Assembly (NCBI RefSeq): GCF_002915175.1
Contig: NZ_NXEJ01000008.1
Coordinates: 1-64,000 of the forward strand
Direction of reading: 5' to 3'
DNA length: 64,000 nt
Source of the DNA: Agrobacterium rosae
Lineage (GTDB): Bacteria; Pseudomonadota; Alphaproteobacteria; Rhizobiales; Rhizobiaceae
Each line of letters begins with the position of its first letter. Position 1 is the first letter of the stretch. The notes below the pieces were generated by a model. The model ran no database searches and had not been told where the DNA came from. It saw only the letters and a list, made by a program, of their open reading frames with translations. Both the position numbers and the translations under genes were made by a program. Of the stretch, positions 42,296-50,843 are shown in pieces.

Positions 42296-43759
42296 TTAGA
42301 GATCGATGAGAACGCTTTTGGACTTCCGGTTCGCCATATAGGCCTCACGCCCCAAATCCTTGCCGATGCCGGAGCTTTTGTAGCCGCCGGTCGGCAGAAT
42401 ATGGTCGCGAGAGCGGCCATAACGATTGACCCAAATCGTACCCGCCTGCAACCGTCTGGTCACTCGAATGGCCCGCGAAAGATCACGCGTGAAAACGCCT
42501 GCTGCTAGGCCGTAGGTGGGATGGTCGGCCAAGGCGAGAGCCTCGTCCTCATCTTCGAATGTCTGCAGCGTCAGCACAGGACCGAAGATTTCCTCGGTCA
42601 CGGCAGGAGAATCCTGCCTGACGTTGCCAAGCAGTGTTGGGGCGTAAAAGTAACCGTCGCGATCCATAATCTGCCCGCCAGTCAGGCACTCCGCGCCTGC
42701 ACCGATAGCCGCACGGACGATCGCGTCGATGCGTTCGATCTGCTTTTGCGAAATGATCGGGCTGTACTGGGTTTTCTCATCCCATGTCGGACCGGTCTCG
42801 ACGCGGCGCATGATGATGGTAATTGCATCAATCAGCTCCTCTGCAATCTCCTTGGCAACGATCAGCCGTGAGCCTGCCACACAGGCTTGTCCGGCATTGG
42901 AGATAATGCTCTGAGCAATTGCTTTAGCCGACCTGTCGATATCGGCGTCGGCAAAGACCATTTGCGGGCTCTTGCCGCCAAGCTCCAACGTCATCGGTTT
43001 GACGCCGGTGCGCGCGACATTCTGCATGATGGCGGCGCCGGCAGCGGTGGAGCCGGTAAAGCTGACCTTGGAAATATCCATGTGGCCGGTAATAGCATTG
43101 CCCGTGACCATGCCGTCGCCCAAGACGATGTTGATGAGACCGGCAGGAATACCGGCCTCAACCGAAAGCTCGGCAATCCGCAATGTCGAAAACGGCGTCA
43201 TCTCGGATGGCTTCAGCACCACGGCATTGCCCGCGGCAAGTGCCGGGCCAATCTTCCAACCTGCCATCGACAGCGGAAAATTCCACGGGGTGATGGCACC
43301 GACGACACCGAAAGGCTCGGTCATGATCATGCCGAGGCTGGTGTCTGACGTGGGCACCAAATCGCTGCATTCCTTGTCTGCAAACTCAGCGAAGAAACGG
43401 ATTTGTTCGGCGGTCACAGCGATATCGCCTGCCACCAGATGCCCGACGGGTCGGGTGGATGACACGGCCTCCAACTTCGCCAAATACTCGGCATCATGCT
43501 CGATGAGATCAGCCCAGCGATGCATGGCGCGTGTGCGGTCGCGCGGTCGCACGCCACCCCAGTTGCTGCTTTTGAGCGTAGCGTTGGCCGTCTGAACCGC
43601 TTGATCCACCAGATCGGCGCTGGCCACAGGGCAGTCCCCAAATGCAACGCCGTCCGAGGGGCGTCGCATGGCAATGCCCTCGCCGGCATCCACCCTTTCA
43701 CCACCGATGAAATGATAATGCGGAAGCGAAATCGTATCTGGATCGAAACTGAGCGTCAT
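42296..43759 (-). CDS. Aldehyde dehydrogenase
   Basis: A 487-aa NAD(P)-dependent aldehyde dehydrogenase: VVGAITPWNFPLSMAGWKIG, SFTGSTAAGAAIMQN, LELGGKSPQMVFADAD, catalytic Cys in NAGQACVAGSRLIV, EEIFGPVLTLQTF, and GTIWVNRYGRSRDHILPTGG near the end. It belongs to the betaine/gamma-aminobutyraldehyde-like branch and is only distantly like the GabD two genes on. Start ATG 43759; gap of 14 bp from the cupin gene and 14 bp to the dehydrogenase. The exact aldehyde is unknown. Confidence 0.92.
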   Translation of the reverse strand: MTLSFDPDTISLPHYHFIGGERVDAGEGIAMRRPSDGVAFGDCPVASADLVDQAVQTANATLKSSNWGGVRPRDRTRAMHRWADLIEHDAEYLAKLEAVSSTRPVGHLVAGDIAVTAEQIRFFAEFADKECSDLVPTSDTSLGMIMTEPFGVVGAITPWNFPLSMAGWKIGPALAAGNAVVLKPSEMTPFSTLRIAELSVEAGIPAGLINIVLGDGMVTGNAITGHMDISKVSFTGSTAAGAAIMQNVARTGVKPMTLELGGKSPQMVFADADIDRSAKAIAQSIISNAGQACVAGSRLIVAKEIAEELIDAITIIMRRVETGPTWDEKTQYSPIISQKQIERIDAIVRAAIGAGAECLTGGQIMDRDGYFYAPTLLGNVRQDSPAVTEEIFGPVLTLQTFEDEDEALALADHPTYGLAAGVFTRDLSRAIRVTRRLQAGTIWVNRYGRSRDHILPTGGYKSSGIGKDLGREAYMANRKSKSVLIDL

Positions 43760-43773
43760 TGCCTAGTCGTCCC

Positions 43774-44136
43774 TTATGCCGGGTCGGTTACGGTCACATA
43801 AATCTTGCGAACCGTCTCGATGGTGCGCCAGATGCCGACAAAGCCGGGCTTCATCATGAAGCTGTCTCCGGCGCGATAGGTAACGGTGTCGCCGTCTTTT
43901 TCTTCGAGCTCGATGACGCCGGAAATGATGTGGCAGAACTCGTAGGTCGTGCCTTTGATGGAATGCGTTTCGCCGGGCGTTGCTTCCCAAATGCCTGTAT
44001 GAACAGTGCCATCGCGGCAATCATCCAGAGCCCAGGTTTTGAAGGACGGATTACCGGAGATGAGCCGTTCAGGTGTAGGCAACGCTTCTTTCGGCGTGGT
44101 CTTTGGGTTGGCGTCGATACGTGTTATGAGCGACAT
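43774..44136 (-). CDS. Cupin domain protein
   Basis: A 120-aa single-cupin protein: GIWEATPGETHSIKGTTYEFCHIISGVIELEEKDG and YRAGDSFMMKPGFVGIWR form the two cupin motifs. It fits the Cupin_3/DUF861 group (EutQ- and ureidoglycine-aminohydrolase-like), which often sits in amine-degradation operons without known activity. It has one Glu and His residues where metal ligands usually stand, though the first motif has fewer histidines than classic cupins. Start ATG 44136, 21 bp after the preceding stop. Confidence 0.85.
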   Translation of the reverse strand: MSLITRIDANPKTTPKEALPTPERLISGNPSFKTWALDDCRDGTVHTGIWEATPGETHSIKGTTYEFCHIISGVIELEEKDGDTVTYRAGDSFMMKPGFVGIWRTIETVRKIYVTVTDPA

Positions 44137-44157
44137 GGAAAGTCCTTTCTGGAATGG

Positions 44158-45081
44158 TCAATAGCCGCGGCTGCGGTCGATCAGGCCGATTGGGTCGAGG
44201 CCGTTTGTGTGGCGGCGGATATTGTCGATGACGGCCATCGCTGCCGTCTCCGGCTGGGTCACGGAGGCGATGTGCGGGGTGATGATGACGCCGGGATGCT
44301 GCCACAGTGGATGGTCTGATGGCAGTGGCTCTGGGTCGGTCACATCAAGCACCGCACCTGACAAATGACCGCTGCCGAGAGCTTCGATCAACGCCAGTTG
44401 ATCGAGCTGCGGACCACGACCAGCGTGGACCAGTGCTGCGCCGGATGGCAGTTTCGAAAAGAGGTTGGCGTTCAGAAACCCGCGCGTCTCCGGCGTCAGC
44501 GGCAGCAGACAAATGAGGATGTCGGTTGTTGCTAGAAAGCCGTCAAGCTGATCTGCCCCGTGATGGCATGTAACACCATCGATTGCGTGGGCGCTGCGGC
44601 TCCAGCCGGACAGGGGGAAACCGAAAGGCTTCAGTCGCTCCAGAGCCGCTTTGCCAAGATGACCGAGGCCCAACACGCCGACACGCCGCTCATGCGCCTG
44701 CTTTACGGGCTGTGCTTTCCACTCGGCTCTCGACTGTTGCGCCAGATAGTCGGGCAAGCGACGGTGGAGTGCAAGAACGCCAAGCGTCACGTATTCCTGC
44801 ATCATTCTGATAATGCCGTCTTCCACCATGCGCACCAGTTTGACGTGGGTGGGCAAGACAGATGTATCGAACTGGTCGATACCGGCACCGATGGAAAACA
44901 GGATTTCAAGATTTGTATAGCGTGCAAAATCGGCGGGGGCCGTCCATGTGATGAAATAATGCACGCTTTCAGGATCGACAGAAGCCGCATCGGACGCAAA
45001 TGGCACGTCTGGTAATTCTTGCGCAAAAAGCTCAGCAAAGATTTTCGCCCGCGCTGCGTCGGAATTGAACAGAAATGTCAT
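44158..45081 (-). CDS. ghrA: Glyoxylate/hydroxypyruvate reductase-like D-2-hydroxyacid dehydrogenase
   Basis: A 307-aa protein of the GhrA class: [30 protein letters not shown]-binding [20 protein letters not shown], catalytic Arg in [10 protein letters not shown], Glu in [15 protein letters not shown] and His in [15 protein letters not shown]. The open frame begins at 45228, but ATG 45081 after GAGGGCTGGCGC matches family starts. It reduces glyoxylate or hydroxypyruvate-like 2-ketoacids with NAD(P)H. It follows the ArgE-like gene by 101 bp, the only larger gap in this operon. Confidence 0.88.
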   Translation of the reverse strand: MTFLFNSDAARAKIFAELFAQELPDVPFASDAASVDPESVHYFITWTAPADFARYTNLEILFSIGAGIDQFDTSVLPTHVKLVRMVEDGIIRMMQEYVTLGVLALHRRLPDYLAQQSRAEWKAQPVKQAHERRVGVLGLGHLGKAALERLKPFGFPLSGWSRSAHAIDGVTCHHGADQLDGFLATTDILICLLPLTPETRGFLNANLFSKLPSGAALVHAGRGPQLDQLALIEALGSGHLSGAVLDVTDPEPLPSDHPLWQHPGVIITPHIASVTQPETAAMAVIDNIRRHTNGLDPIGLIDRSRGY

Positions 45082-45182
45082 GCGCCAGCCCTCGTCTTCG
45101 GTCATTTGAAGTTGGCGTATTTCACACGGCAGGATGCACTGAAGCGACAGTGGATCGCAGCACATCTGACCGATTTGCGGGC

Positions 45183-46307
45183 TCAAGCGCTCAAGCGCGC
45201 TCCAAGGTTTAAAAGCATGCTGCAACATCCGGACAGTTCGTCACGGGTGATGAACTCGTTTGCCTTGTGGGCGCGTGCGATATCGCCGGGACCGCAGATA
45301 ATGCTGTCGATACCAGCCGCCTGATACAGCCCGGCTTCCGTGCCGTAACTCACCGCAGCCAGCGGCTCGATACCGGTCAGGTCACGCATGAGGGCGGTGA
45401 GCGGAGCATTGACTGCCAGCGATAGCGCTGGATATTCGCTCAACATCTCGAATGTCGTCTCGAAGCCATGCGTGTGCAGCGCCTCGGCTGCGTCACGCAG
45501 TGGCTCCAGCAGCCTTACGGGCGAAACGCCTAAAATCGCCCTTGCCTCGATGTCCACGACGCAAAGGTCGGGAATGATGTTGACTGCCTGTCCGCCACTG
45601 ATCTTGCCGACCTGAAGCGATGAGTAAGGCGGTTCGAAACCGCTGTCGAATGGGCCATGGGTCAGTGCGTTGGCTGCATTCACGGCACTGGCCAGGATTT
45701 CTCTCATGGCATGGATGGCGTTCAAACCCTGATCCGGCCGCGACGAATGGCCGGATCGTCCCCGGATGGTGATCCGTGCAGCGGCTTTCCCTTTATGGGC
45801 CCGAATGGCGCGCAGGCCACTCGGCTCGCCAACGATGCACATATCTGGGAGAGCACATAGCGTGGGAATGAGCTTAATGAGGTGCGGCACACCCTTGCAA
45901 CCGGCTTCCTCATCATAGGAAAAAGCCAGATGTATGGGCCGCTTCAATGGCATTTGGGCATAGGCGGGAAGAGCGGCAAGCGCGCATGCCAGAAAGCCTT
46001 TCATGTCGCTGGTGCCGCGCCCATAAAGCCTGTCACCGTCGGCGCGCAAGGTGAAGGGGTCGCTCGACCATTCCGTTTCGCCAGCCGGAACGACATCTAT
46101 ATGGCCGGAGAGAATGACACCCGGCACGTCCCGCGGGCCGATGGTGGCGAACAGGTTATAGCGGTCGCCTTCCGGCCCCAAGGCGATCGTCACCTGTGCG
46201 CCTTGGCTTCGAGCGTAGTCGGCAATCCACTGCACGATATCCGCATTGGGCTGCACCACCACTGAAGGAAACGACACCAGTCGTTCAAGTATGTCGAATT
46301 CCGTCAT
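45183..46307 (-). CDS. argE: Acetylornithine deacetylase-like M20 deacylase
   Basis: A 374-aa M20 metallopeptidase-family protein: metal motifs [29 protein letters not shown] and [12 protein letters not shown], with the dimerisation domain ([19 protein letters not shown]) in the middle and [23 protein letters not shown] near the end. Length and motifs match ArgE. In this catabolic setting it more likely removes an N-acyl group from an imported or intermediate amine than serving arginine biosynthesis. It is the first gene of the six-gene operon and is divergent from the second double-GNAT gene, an acylation/deacylation pair. Confidence 0.88.
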   Translation of the reverse strand: MTEFDILERLVSFPSVVVQPNADIVQWIADYARSQGAQVTIALGPEGDRYNLFATIGPRDVPGVILSGHIDVVPAGETEWSSDPFTLRADGDRLYGRGTSDMKGFLACALAALPAYAQMPLKRPIHLAFSYDEEAGCKGVPHLIKLIPTLCALPDMCIVGEPSGLRAIRAHKGKAAARITIRGRSGHSSRPDQGLNAIHAMREILASAVNAANALTHGPFDSGFEPPYSSLQVGKISGGQAVNIIPDLCVVDIEARAILGVSPVRLLEPLRDAAEALHTHGFETTFEMLSEYPALSLAVNAPLTALMRDLTGIEPLAAVSYGTEAGLYQAAGIDSIICGPGDIARAHKANEFITRDELSGCCSMLLNLGARLSA

Positions 46308-46460
46308 CCCAGCCTCATGTTCTTTTCAGATAAAATAGAGCCTTTGCGACCCGGAAGCCGCTGAAATCCTCCCTGTTTTAGTGGATACTGCTGAAAGACT
46401 GGCAAATTCGGCTGAAATATTTGGTGACGATGCCGTAATTCTGGAAAACGGAATTATAAC

Positions 46461-47402
46461 ATGCAGGAACGCTCCTGGCGCACGGAGCCTGTACAAGGGG
46501 GCGCGGTGGATCATCACGACACCATACAGCTTGAAGCTTTTGAACTGACGCTTGAGGATATCGCGGTTGCCGATATTGAAAAGCTGCATGCTCTGTCTGT
46601 CGGCGTTGGCTGGCCTCACCGCCCCAAGGACTGGCAGATGCTTCTCGAAAACGGCAACGGCGTCGTTGCTGTCGATTCTATTGGGCGGCTTGCAGGATCG
46701 GCCATGTGGTTTGATTTCGGACAAAGCTTTTCCACGATCGGTATGGTCATCACGCCGCCGCGGCTTCAGGCAAGAGGAGCCGGAAGTTGGATGATGCTGC
46801 ATGTTATGCAGCAGGCCGGCAAACGGCAGTTCGGACTGAACGCCACCCGTGCCGCCAAACGGCTTTACCAGTCCATGGGTTTTACGATCGAAAAGACGGT
46901 GTTTCAGTGTCAGGGAGAGGCAACGCCCATCGCTACCCCTCGACTTCCAGGCGGCACTAACCTGCGCGCGCTGGCTTCAGGCGATGTCGATGCAATCCTA
47001 ACGCTTGATGAGAAAGCCTTCGGTGCCAGTCGCAAGACGCTGTTTAAGTCATTGCTGCCGGTTTCCAAAGGCGTCGTGCTGATGCGAGAGCAACGCATCG
47101 CGGCTTTCTCTCTCTGTCGTCGTTTCGGGCGCGGCGCATTGATCGGCCCGGTCGTCGCCTTCAACGAGGCTGATGCCATCGCCGTCACGCATCCGCATGT
47201 GGTGGATCATGCGGGCCAGTTCCTACGGCTTGATACGCGAGAGGAAAGCGGCGCATTTCCGCAATATCTCGCGCGATCCGGTGTAGCCGTTTTCGATACG
47301 GTTACCACCATGTCGCTTGGCGGGTCTTGGATGCGCGATAGCGGCGGCCAGCAGGGTTTGCATCCGACGACCTGGGCCCTTGCTAGCCAGGCGTTTGGTT
47401 GA
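46461..47402 (+). CDS. Double GNAT acetyltransferase-like protein (paralog of 36592)
   Basis: A 313-aa protein with a first GNAT domain (about residues 25-155; PPRLQARGAGSWMMLHVMQQ as acetyl-CoA loop, KRLYQSMGFTIE) and a second (about 165-305; ALASGDVDAILTLDEKAFGASR, CRRFGRGALIGPVVA, GQFLRLDTREESGAF). It ends TWALASQAFG, as in the 36592 protein. The start may be GTG 46506, which follows AAGGGGGCGCG at good spacing, rather than ATG 46461. It is divergent from the ArgE-like operon across 153 bp. Probable role: N-acetylation of an amine of this pathway. Confidence 0.85.
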   Translation: MQERSWRTEPVQGGAVDHHDTIQLEAFELTLEDIAVADIEKLHALSVGVGWPHRPKDWQMLLENGNGVVAVDSIGRLAGSAMWFDFGQSFSTIGMVITPPRLQARGAGSWMMLHVMQQAGKRQFGLNATRAAKRLYQSMGFTIEKTVFQCQGEATPIATPRLPGGTNLRALASGDVDAILTLDEKAFGASRKTLFKSLLPVSKGVVLMREQRIAAFSLCRRFGRGALIGPVVAFNEADAIAVTHPHVVDHAGQFLRLDTREESGAFPQYLARSGVAVFDTVTTMSLGGSWMRDSGGQQGLHPTTWALASQAFG

Positions 47403-47713
47403 GTAAAACTCGACGCTGTTAAAAAGTGACAAGCTCGCACTCCGCTGACAACGCGGGGACGATCGGGGAGAGTGCTGCGTGACTGAAGACTTATAACAAA
47501 CTTGAAACCGCTCATTAAAATTGCTTGTCGATAAGCACGCAATCCTCAGAAACATATAAATATATGACGACTGACTTGATCCGCTTTTGCGGACCCTAAA
47601 CCTTCACTTTTCACAACCTTGCCGATTTTTGCACATTTTGGTTATGTTGCCCTCTATAACTCTTTTACCGGCTCTCATTGATCAATGACATTGCGCCGGA
47701 TTGGAGAAAGCCG
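47403..47713. other. Gene-free AT-rich stretch before the LysR remnant
   Basis: These 311 bp hold no reading frame or family similarity that I recognise. The only structure is a small hairpin TCCGC-TTTT-GCGGA (47580-47593). It is richer in A+T than its surroundings, fits an old promoter region of the LysR gene, and marks the border of decayed DNA. Confidence 0.4.
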
Positions 47714-47943
47714 ATGGAGCTGAAAATGGCTCGAAGACTTTCTGAGTTTAGCGCGGTTCATGAACTTTACCCAAGCTGCTCATGATAGAAACATCACCCA
47801 GTCCGCACTGAGCCGTCGCATTCGGCAGTTGGAACAATGGGTAGGCATTCCTTTGATCGATCGCACCACCCCGTCACTTTGACTTGAATTGAAAGGAAAG
47901 CGGAATGCCGAAGCTAACGAATTTTGCCAAGGAATTTGAGATC
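47714..47943 (+). pseudogene. LysR-type regulator remnant (HTH part only, frameshifted)
   Basis: ATG 47714 starts MELK; skipping one base in the A-run 47723-47726 gives WLEDFLSLARFMNFTQAAHD and then RNITQSALSRRIRQLEQWVG, IPLIDRTT, an unmistakable LysR helix-turn-helix. Further frame changes and stops appear near 47876-47900, after which LKGKRNAEANEFCQ can still be read (about 47889-47935). Effector domain absent. The original protein would be about 300 aa; this is a decayed 5' fragment. It may once have controlled the amine or hydantoinase operon beside it. Confidence 0.85.
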
Positions 47944-48039
47944 TAATGGTACGTCTCGCGCCGACGAGCGGGCGGACTCAGCATGAGATCGCATGGTGCG
48001 TTGGATCGGTCGTGGCCGTAATCAGGCGATGGACGCTCC

Positions 48040-48199
48040 TGCGGCGTGGGTGACCGGCTGCATCGTAAACTGGCAATCAGTGCTCTTCGAAAGAGCGATT
48101 GTCATGCGTCGTCCAAAGCCTTACCCGATCCATCACTCCGATTGCAGCAATCAATATTGTTCAATTGACTATCATGCGCTGCAGAGCAGCAAAAAATGA
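48040..48199 (+). mobile_element. IS3-family transposase (OrfB) remnant
   Basis: In two frames one reads VGDRLHRKLAISALRK (from 48046) and, after a shift near 48093, AIVMRRPKPYPIHHSDCSNQ and YCSIDYHALQ, ending in a stop at 48199. This corresponds to the DDE core of IS3-family OrfB transposases (usual form GLIHHSDRGSQYCS). Arg/Gly to Cys/Ser changes, the frameshift and missing flanks show it is dead. No inverted repeats or target duplications were found. Confidence 0.75.
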
Positions 48200-48248
48200 G
48201 CCTTCCTAGGCTTCTCGATCTTTGCGTTAGTTCAAAGTGAAACGCCTT

Positions 48249-48659
48249 CTAAGCCAGCTCGAAACAGATTTGCTGCGTACCTTCCCAGAGCGTCTTGTTG
48301 CCCAGAACGGACAAATTTTCGAGGTTGGAGCTGATTGTAATGAAGTGATTGCCTGCGAGCTGGCCCATTTTGGAGGAGAAATAGACACCGCCGTAAGCGA
48401 GCAGGATTTCTGTTTCGCTGATGCCGCCGGGGTACAGGATGATGTGGCCGGGTGCGGGATGACTGGTGTGGTTCTCGTAACCAACACCGAAATTATAGTC
48501 GCCTAGAGGAATCCATACGCCTTCACCAGACCAGCGTACGTGGACGATCTGACCTTCGAAGGGCAAACGTTCGATGAAAGCCTTGCAGGTTTGCGGTGCT
48601 TTTTCCGTTTCCAACACAGCGTCGAACACGAACGGGCCAGCGGTGATTTTCAGTTTCAT
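48249..48659 (-). CDS. DUF3830 family protein (cyclophilin-like fold)
   Basis: A 136-aa protein beginning MKLKITAGPFVFDAVLET, with IVHVRWSGEGVWIPLGDY, HTSHPAPGHIILYPGGIS and LLAYGGVYFSSKMG, the pattern of DUF3830, a small cyclophilin-like family. GGAGATCTGAATTC precedes ATG 48659. It is the last gene of the ABC-oxidoreductase-hydantoinase operon, 21 bp after the hydantoinase. Members tend to accompany hydantoinase or amidohydrolase genes and may bind or process the same small molecule; no activity is known to me. Confidence 0.85.
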   Translation of the reverse strand: MKLKITAGPFVFDAVLETEKAPQTCKAFIERLPFEGQIVHVRWSGEGVWIPLGDYNFGVGYENHTSHPAPGHIILYPGGISETEILLAYGGVYFSSKMGQLAGNHFITISSNLENLSVLGNKTLWEGTQQICFELA

Positions 48660-48680
48660 GAATTCAGATCTCCAGATTGA

Positions 48681-50105
48681 TTAAATCGATTTCGCGCCTT
48701 TGGTGCGAGCTGAACGGTAGGTGCCATCGCCTTTTTTTCCGACAAGTTGGCCGTCACTCACCATCACACGGCCGCCGAGGATGACTGTGGTTGGCCAGCC
48801 GGTAATTTCGATGCCTTCATAGGGCGAATAATCGGCACCATCGTGTAGATCGGCATGGCGTATCGTGCGATTGACCGTCGGGTCCCAGATAGCGATGTCG
48901 GCATCACCGCCAATCGCGATCGTGCCTTTTTCCGGGTAGAGACCGTAGGTCTTGGCATGATTAGTGGCAGACAGCGCTACGAAGCGCGGCAAATCAATGC
49001 GACCCTTCATGACGCCTTCCGAAAAAAGGATTGGCAGACGTGTTTCGACACCGGGGATGCCGTTTGGAATGTGTCGGAAGCTTTCAAGCCCTTTTGGGCT
49101 GCGCTTGCCGCGTTCGTCGTCATAACGGAACGGGCAGTGATCTGACGAGAAGAGCTCGAAAATACCGGTTTCGACACCTCTCCAGCATTCTTCCTGAGCA
49201 ACCGTGTCGCGGGGTGGTGGCGAGCAGACGAATTTTGCGCCCTCCCAATCCATGCCATCAAGATCATCAGCCGTCAGCACCAGATATTGTGGGCAGGTTT
49301 CGCCGACCACCTTGATGCCGCGAGCCCGGGCGCGGGCTATTTCCTCCATCGCTTCGCCGTTGGAGACATGCACGATGACGACGGGCACATCGACGATTTC
49401 GGCCAGTGTGAGAGCACGGTGCGTCGCTTCGCGTTCAACCGCCACCGGTCGCGTAGATGCATGAGCTCGCGGCGCAACATCGCCTGCCGCTTCATGCCTG
49501 GCAATGAGAAAGCGGATCGCGTCCTCGTTTTCGCAGTGAACCATGACAGTGGCACCGGTGGAGCGGGCAACATCGAGCGTCTTCAGGATTTCGGCATCAT
49601 TGAGCCGGAGACCCTCATACGTCATGAACACCTTGAAAGACGAATATCCGTCCGCAGCCAGGGCCGGCAGTTCCTGCCCGAGGAGAGAATCCGTCGGATC
49701 GGAAACGATAAGATGGAAGCTGACATCGGTGTAGCAGTTGCCTTCCGCAAGCTCGTGATAGGCGTTCAGCGCCTCGCGCATCGACCTGTCCTTCTCCTGC
49801 AGGCAAAATGGCATGATCGTGGTATTGCCGCCGAAGAGTGCAGAACGGGTGCCGCTTTCGAAATCGTCGGCCATGACGATGCCGTCACCGGAGGGTTGGG
49901 AGATGTGGACGTGGCTGTCTATGCCACCCGGCAGAACATATTTTCCGCAGGCGTCGACGATCTGGGTAGCACCTGACTGTGCGTCACCTATGAGGTCTTC
50001 GCCGATCTGCACGATTTTGCCGCCAACGATGCCTATGTCGGCTTTAAAGACGTCAGACGCTGTGGCGATCGTACCGCCCGTGATGATGAGGTCGAATTGG
50101 GTCAT
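48681..50105 (-). CDS. hydA: Dihydropyrimidinase/D-hydantoinase
   Basis: A 474-aa cyclic amidohydrolase: metal histidines His65 and His67 in PGGIDSHVHIS, bridging carbamylated lysine Lys158 in SSFKVFMTYEG, further metal histidines in VMVHCENED and VPVVIVHVSNGEAM, and the aspartate in ELFSSDHCPF. The family opens dihydropyrimidines or 5-substituted hydantoins to N-carbamoyl amino acids. No carbamoylase gene lies beside it, so the substrate is open. Start ATG 50105, 9 bp after the ATPase stop. Confidence 0.9.
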   Translation of the reverse strand: MTQFDLIITGGTIATASDVFKADIGIVGGKIVQIGEDLIGDAQSGATQIVDACGKYVLPGGIDSHVHISQPSGDGIVMADDFESGTRSALFGGNTTIMPFCLQEKDRSMREALNAYHELAEGNCYTDVSFHLIVSDPTDSLLGQELPALAADGYSSFKVFMTYEGLRLNDAEILKTLDVARSTGATVMVHCENEDAIRFLIARHEAAGDVAPRAHASTRPVAVEREATHRALTLAEIVDVPVVIVHVSNGEAMEEIARARARGIKVVGETCPQYLVLTADDLDGMDWEGAKFVCSPPPRDTVAQEECWRGVETGIFELFSSDHCPFRYDDERGKRSPKGLESFRHIPNGIPGVETRLPILFSEGVMKGRIDLPRFVALSATNHAKTYGLYPEKGTIAIGGDADIAIWDPTVNRTIRHADLHDGADYSPYEGIEITGWPTTVILGGRVMVSDGQLVGKKGDGTYRSARTKGAKSI

Positions 50106-50114
50106 CTCAAACTC

Positions 50115-50843
50115 TCAATGATGAAGGATTTTGCTGAGGAAGGCTTCAGTGCGAGGATTGTGGCGATTGCCAAAGAATTCCTCCGTCGGTCGATCCTCAA
50201 CGATTTCGCCTTGGTCGATGAAAATCATCCTGGTCGCAACGCGACGGGCAAAACCCATTTCATGGGTGACAACCATCATCGTCATGCCTTCACGGGCAAG
50301 GGCGGTCATCACATCCAGCACTTCCGAGATCATTTCAGGGTCGAGCGCCGAGGTTGGCTCGTCGAACAGCATAGCTTTCGGGTTCATGGCAAGCGCCCGG
50401 GCAATCGCGACGCGTTGCTGCTGTCCTCCGGACAATTGACCGGGATATTTATGGGCGTGCCCTGTCATTCCGACCCTGTCCAGAAGATCCATTGAACGTC
50501 TTTTGGCAATGCTTTCGCTGCGGTGAAGAACGATGCGTTGCGCAATCATGATGTTGGCTTCAATCGTCAGATGCGCGAAAAGCTCGAAATTCTGAAATAC
50601 CATGCCGACACGCGAACGCAGGTCTGGCAGGTCGGTGGCCGGATCATTGACCTCGATGCCATCGACACGGATCGATCCCTCCTGGATTGGCTCCAGCGCA
50701 TTGACGCATTTGATCAGCGTGGACTTTCCAGAGCCGGACGGTCCACAAACAACCACGACTTCACCCTTGGAAACGTGGGTCGAGCAATTTTTGAGGACGG
50801 GGAAATTGCCATAATATTTGGTGATGCCGGTGATCTCGATCAT
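50115..50843 (-). CDS. Amino-acid ABC transporter ATPase (GlnQ/HisP type)
   Basis: A 242-aa ATPase with Walker [17 protein letters not shown]-loop [13 protein letters not shown], signature [15 protein letters not shown], Walker [16 protein letters not shown] and switch [13 protein letters not shown], all typical of polar amino-acid importers. It overlaps the upstream oxidoreductase stop by 4 bp. It serves the permease (54672) and binding protein (55434) of the same operon, an unusual split of the transporter by two catabolic genes. Confidence 0.95.
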   Translation of the reverse strand: MIEITGITKYYGNFPVLKNCSTHVSKGEVVVVCGPSGSGKSTLIKCVNALEPIQEGSIRVDGIEVNDPATDLPDLRSRVGMVFQNFELFAHLTIEANIMIAQRIVLHRSESIAKRRSMDLLDRVGMTGHAHKYPGQLSGGQQQRVAIARALAMNPKAMLFDEPTSALDPEMISEVLDVMTALAREGMTMMVVTHEMGFARRVATRMIFIDQGEIVEDRPTEEFFGNRHNPRTEAFLSKILHH

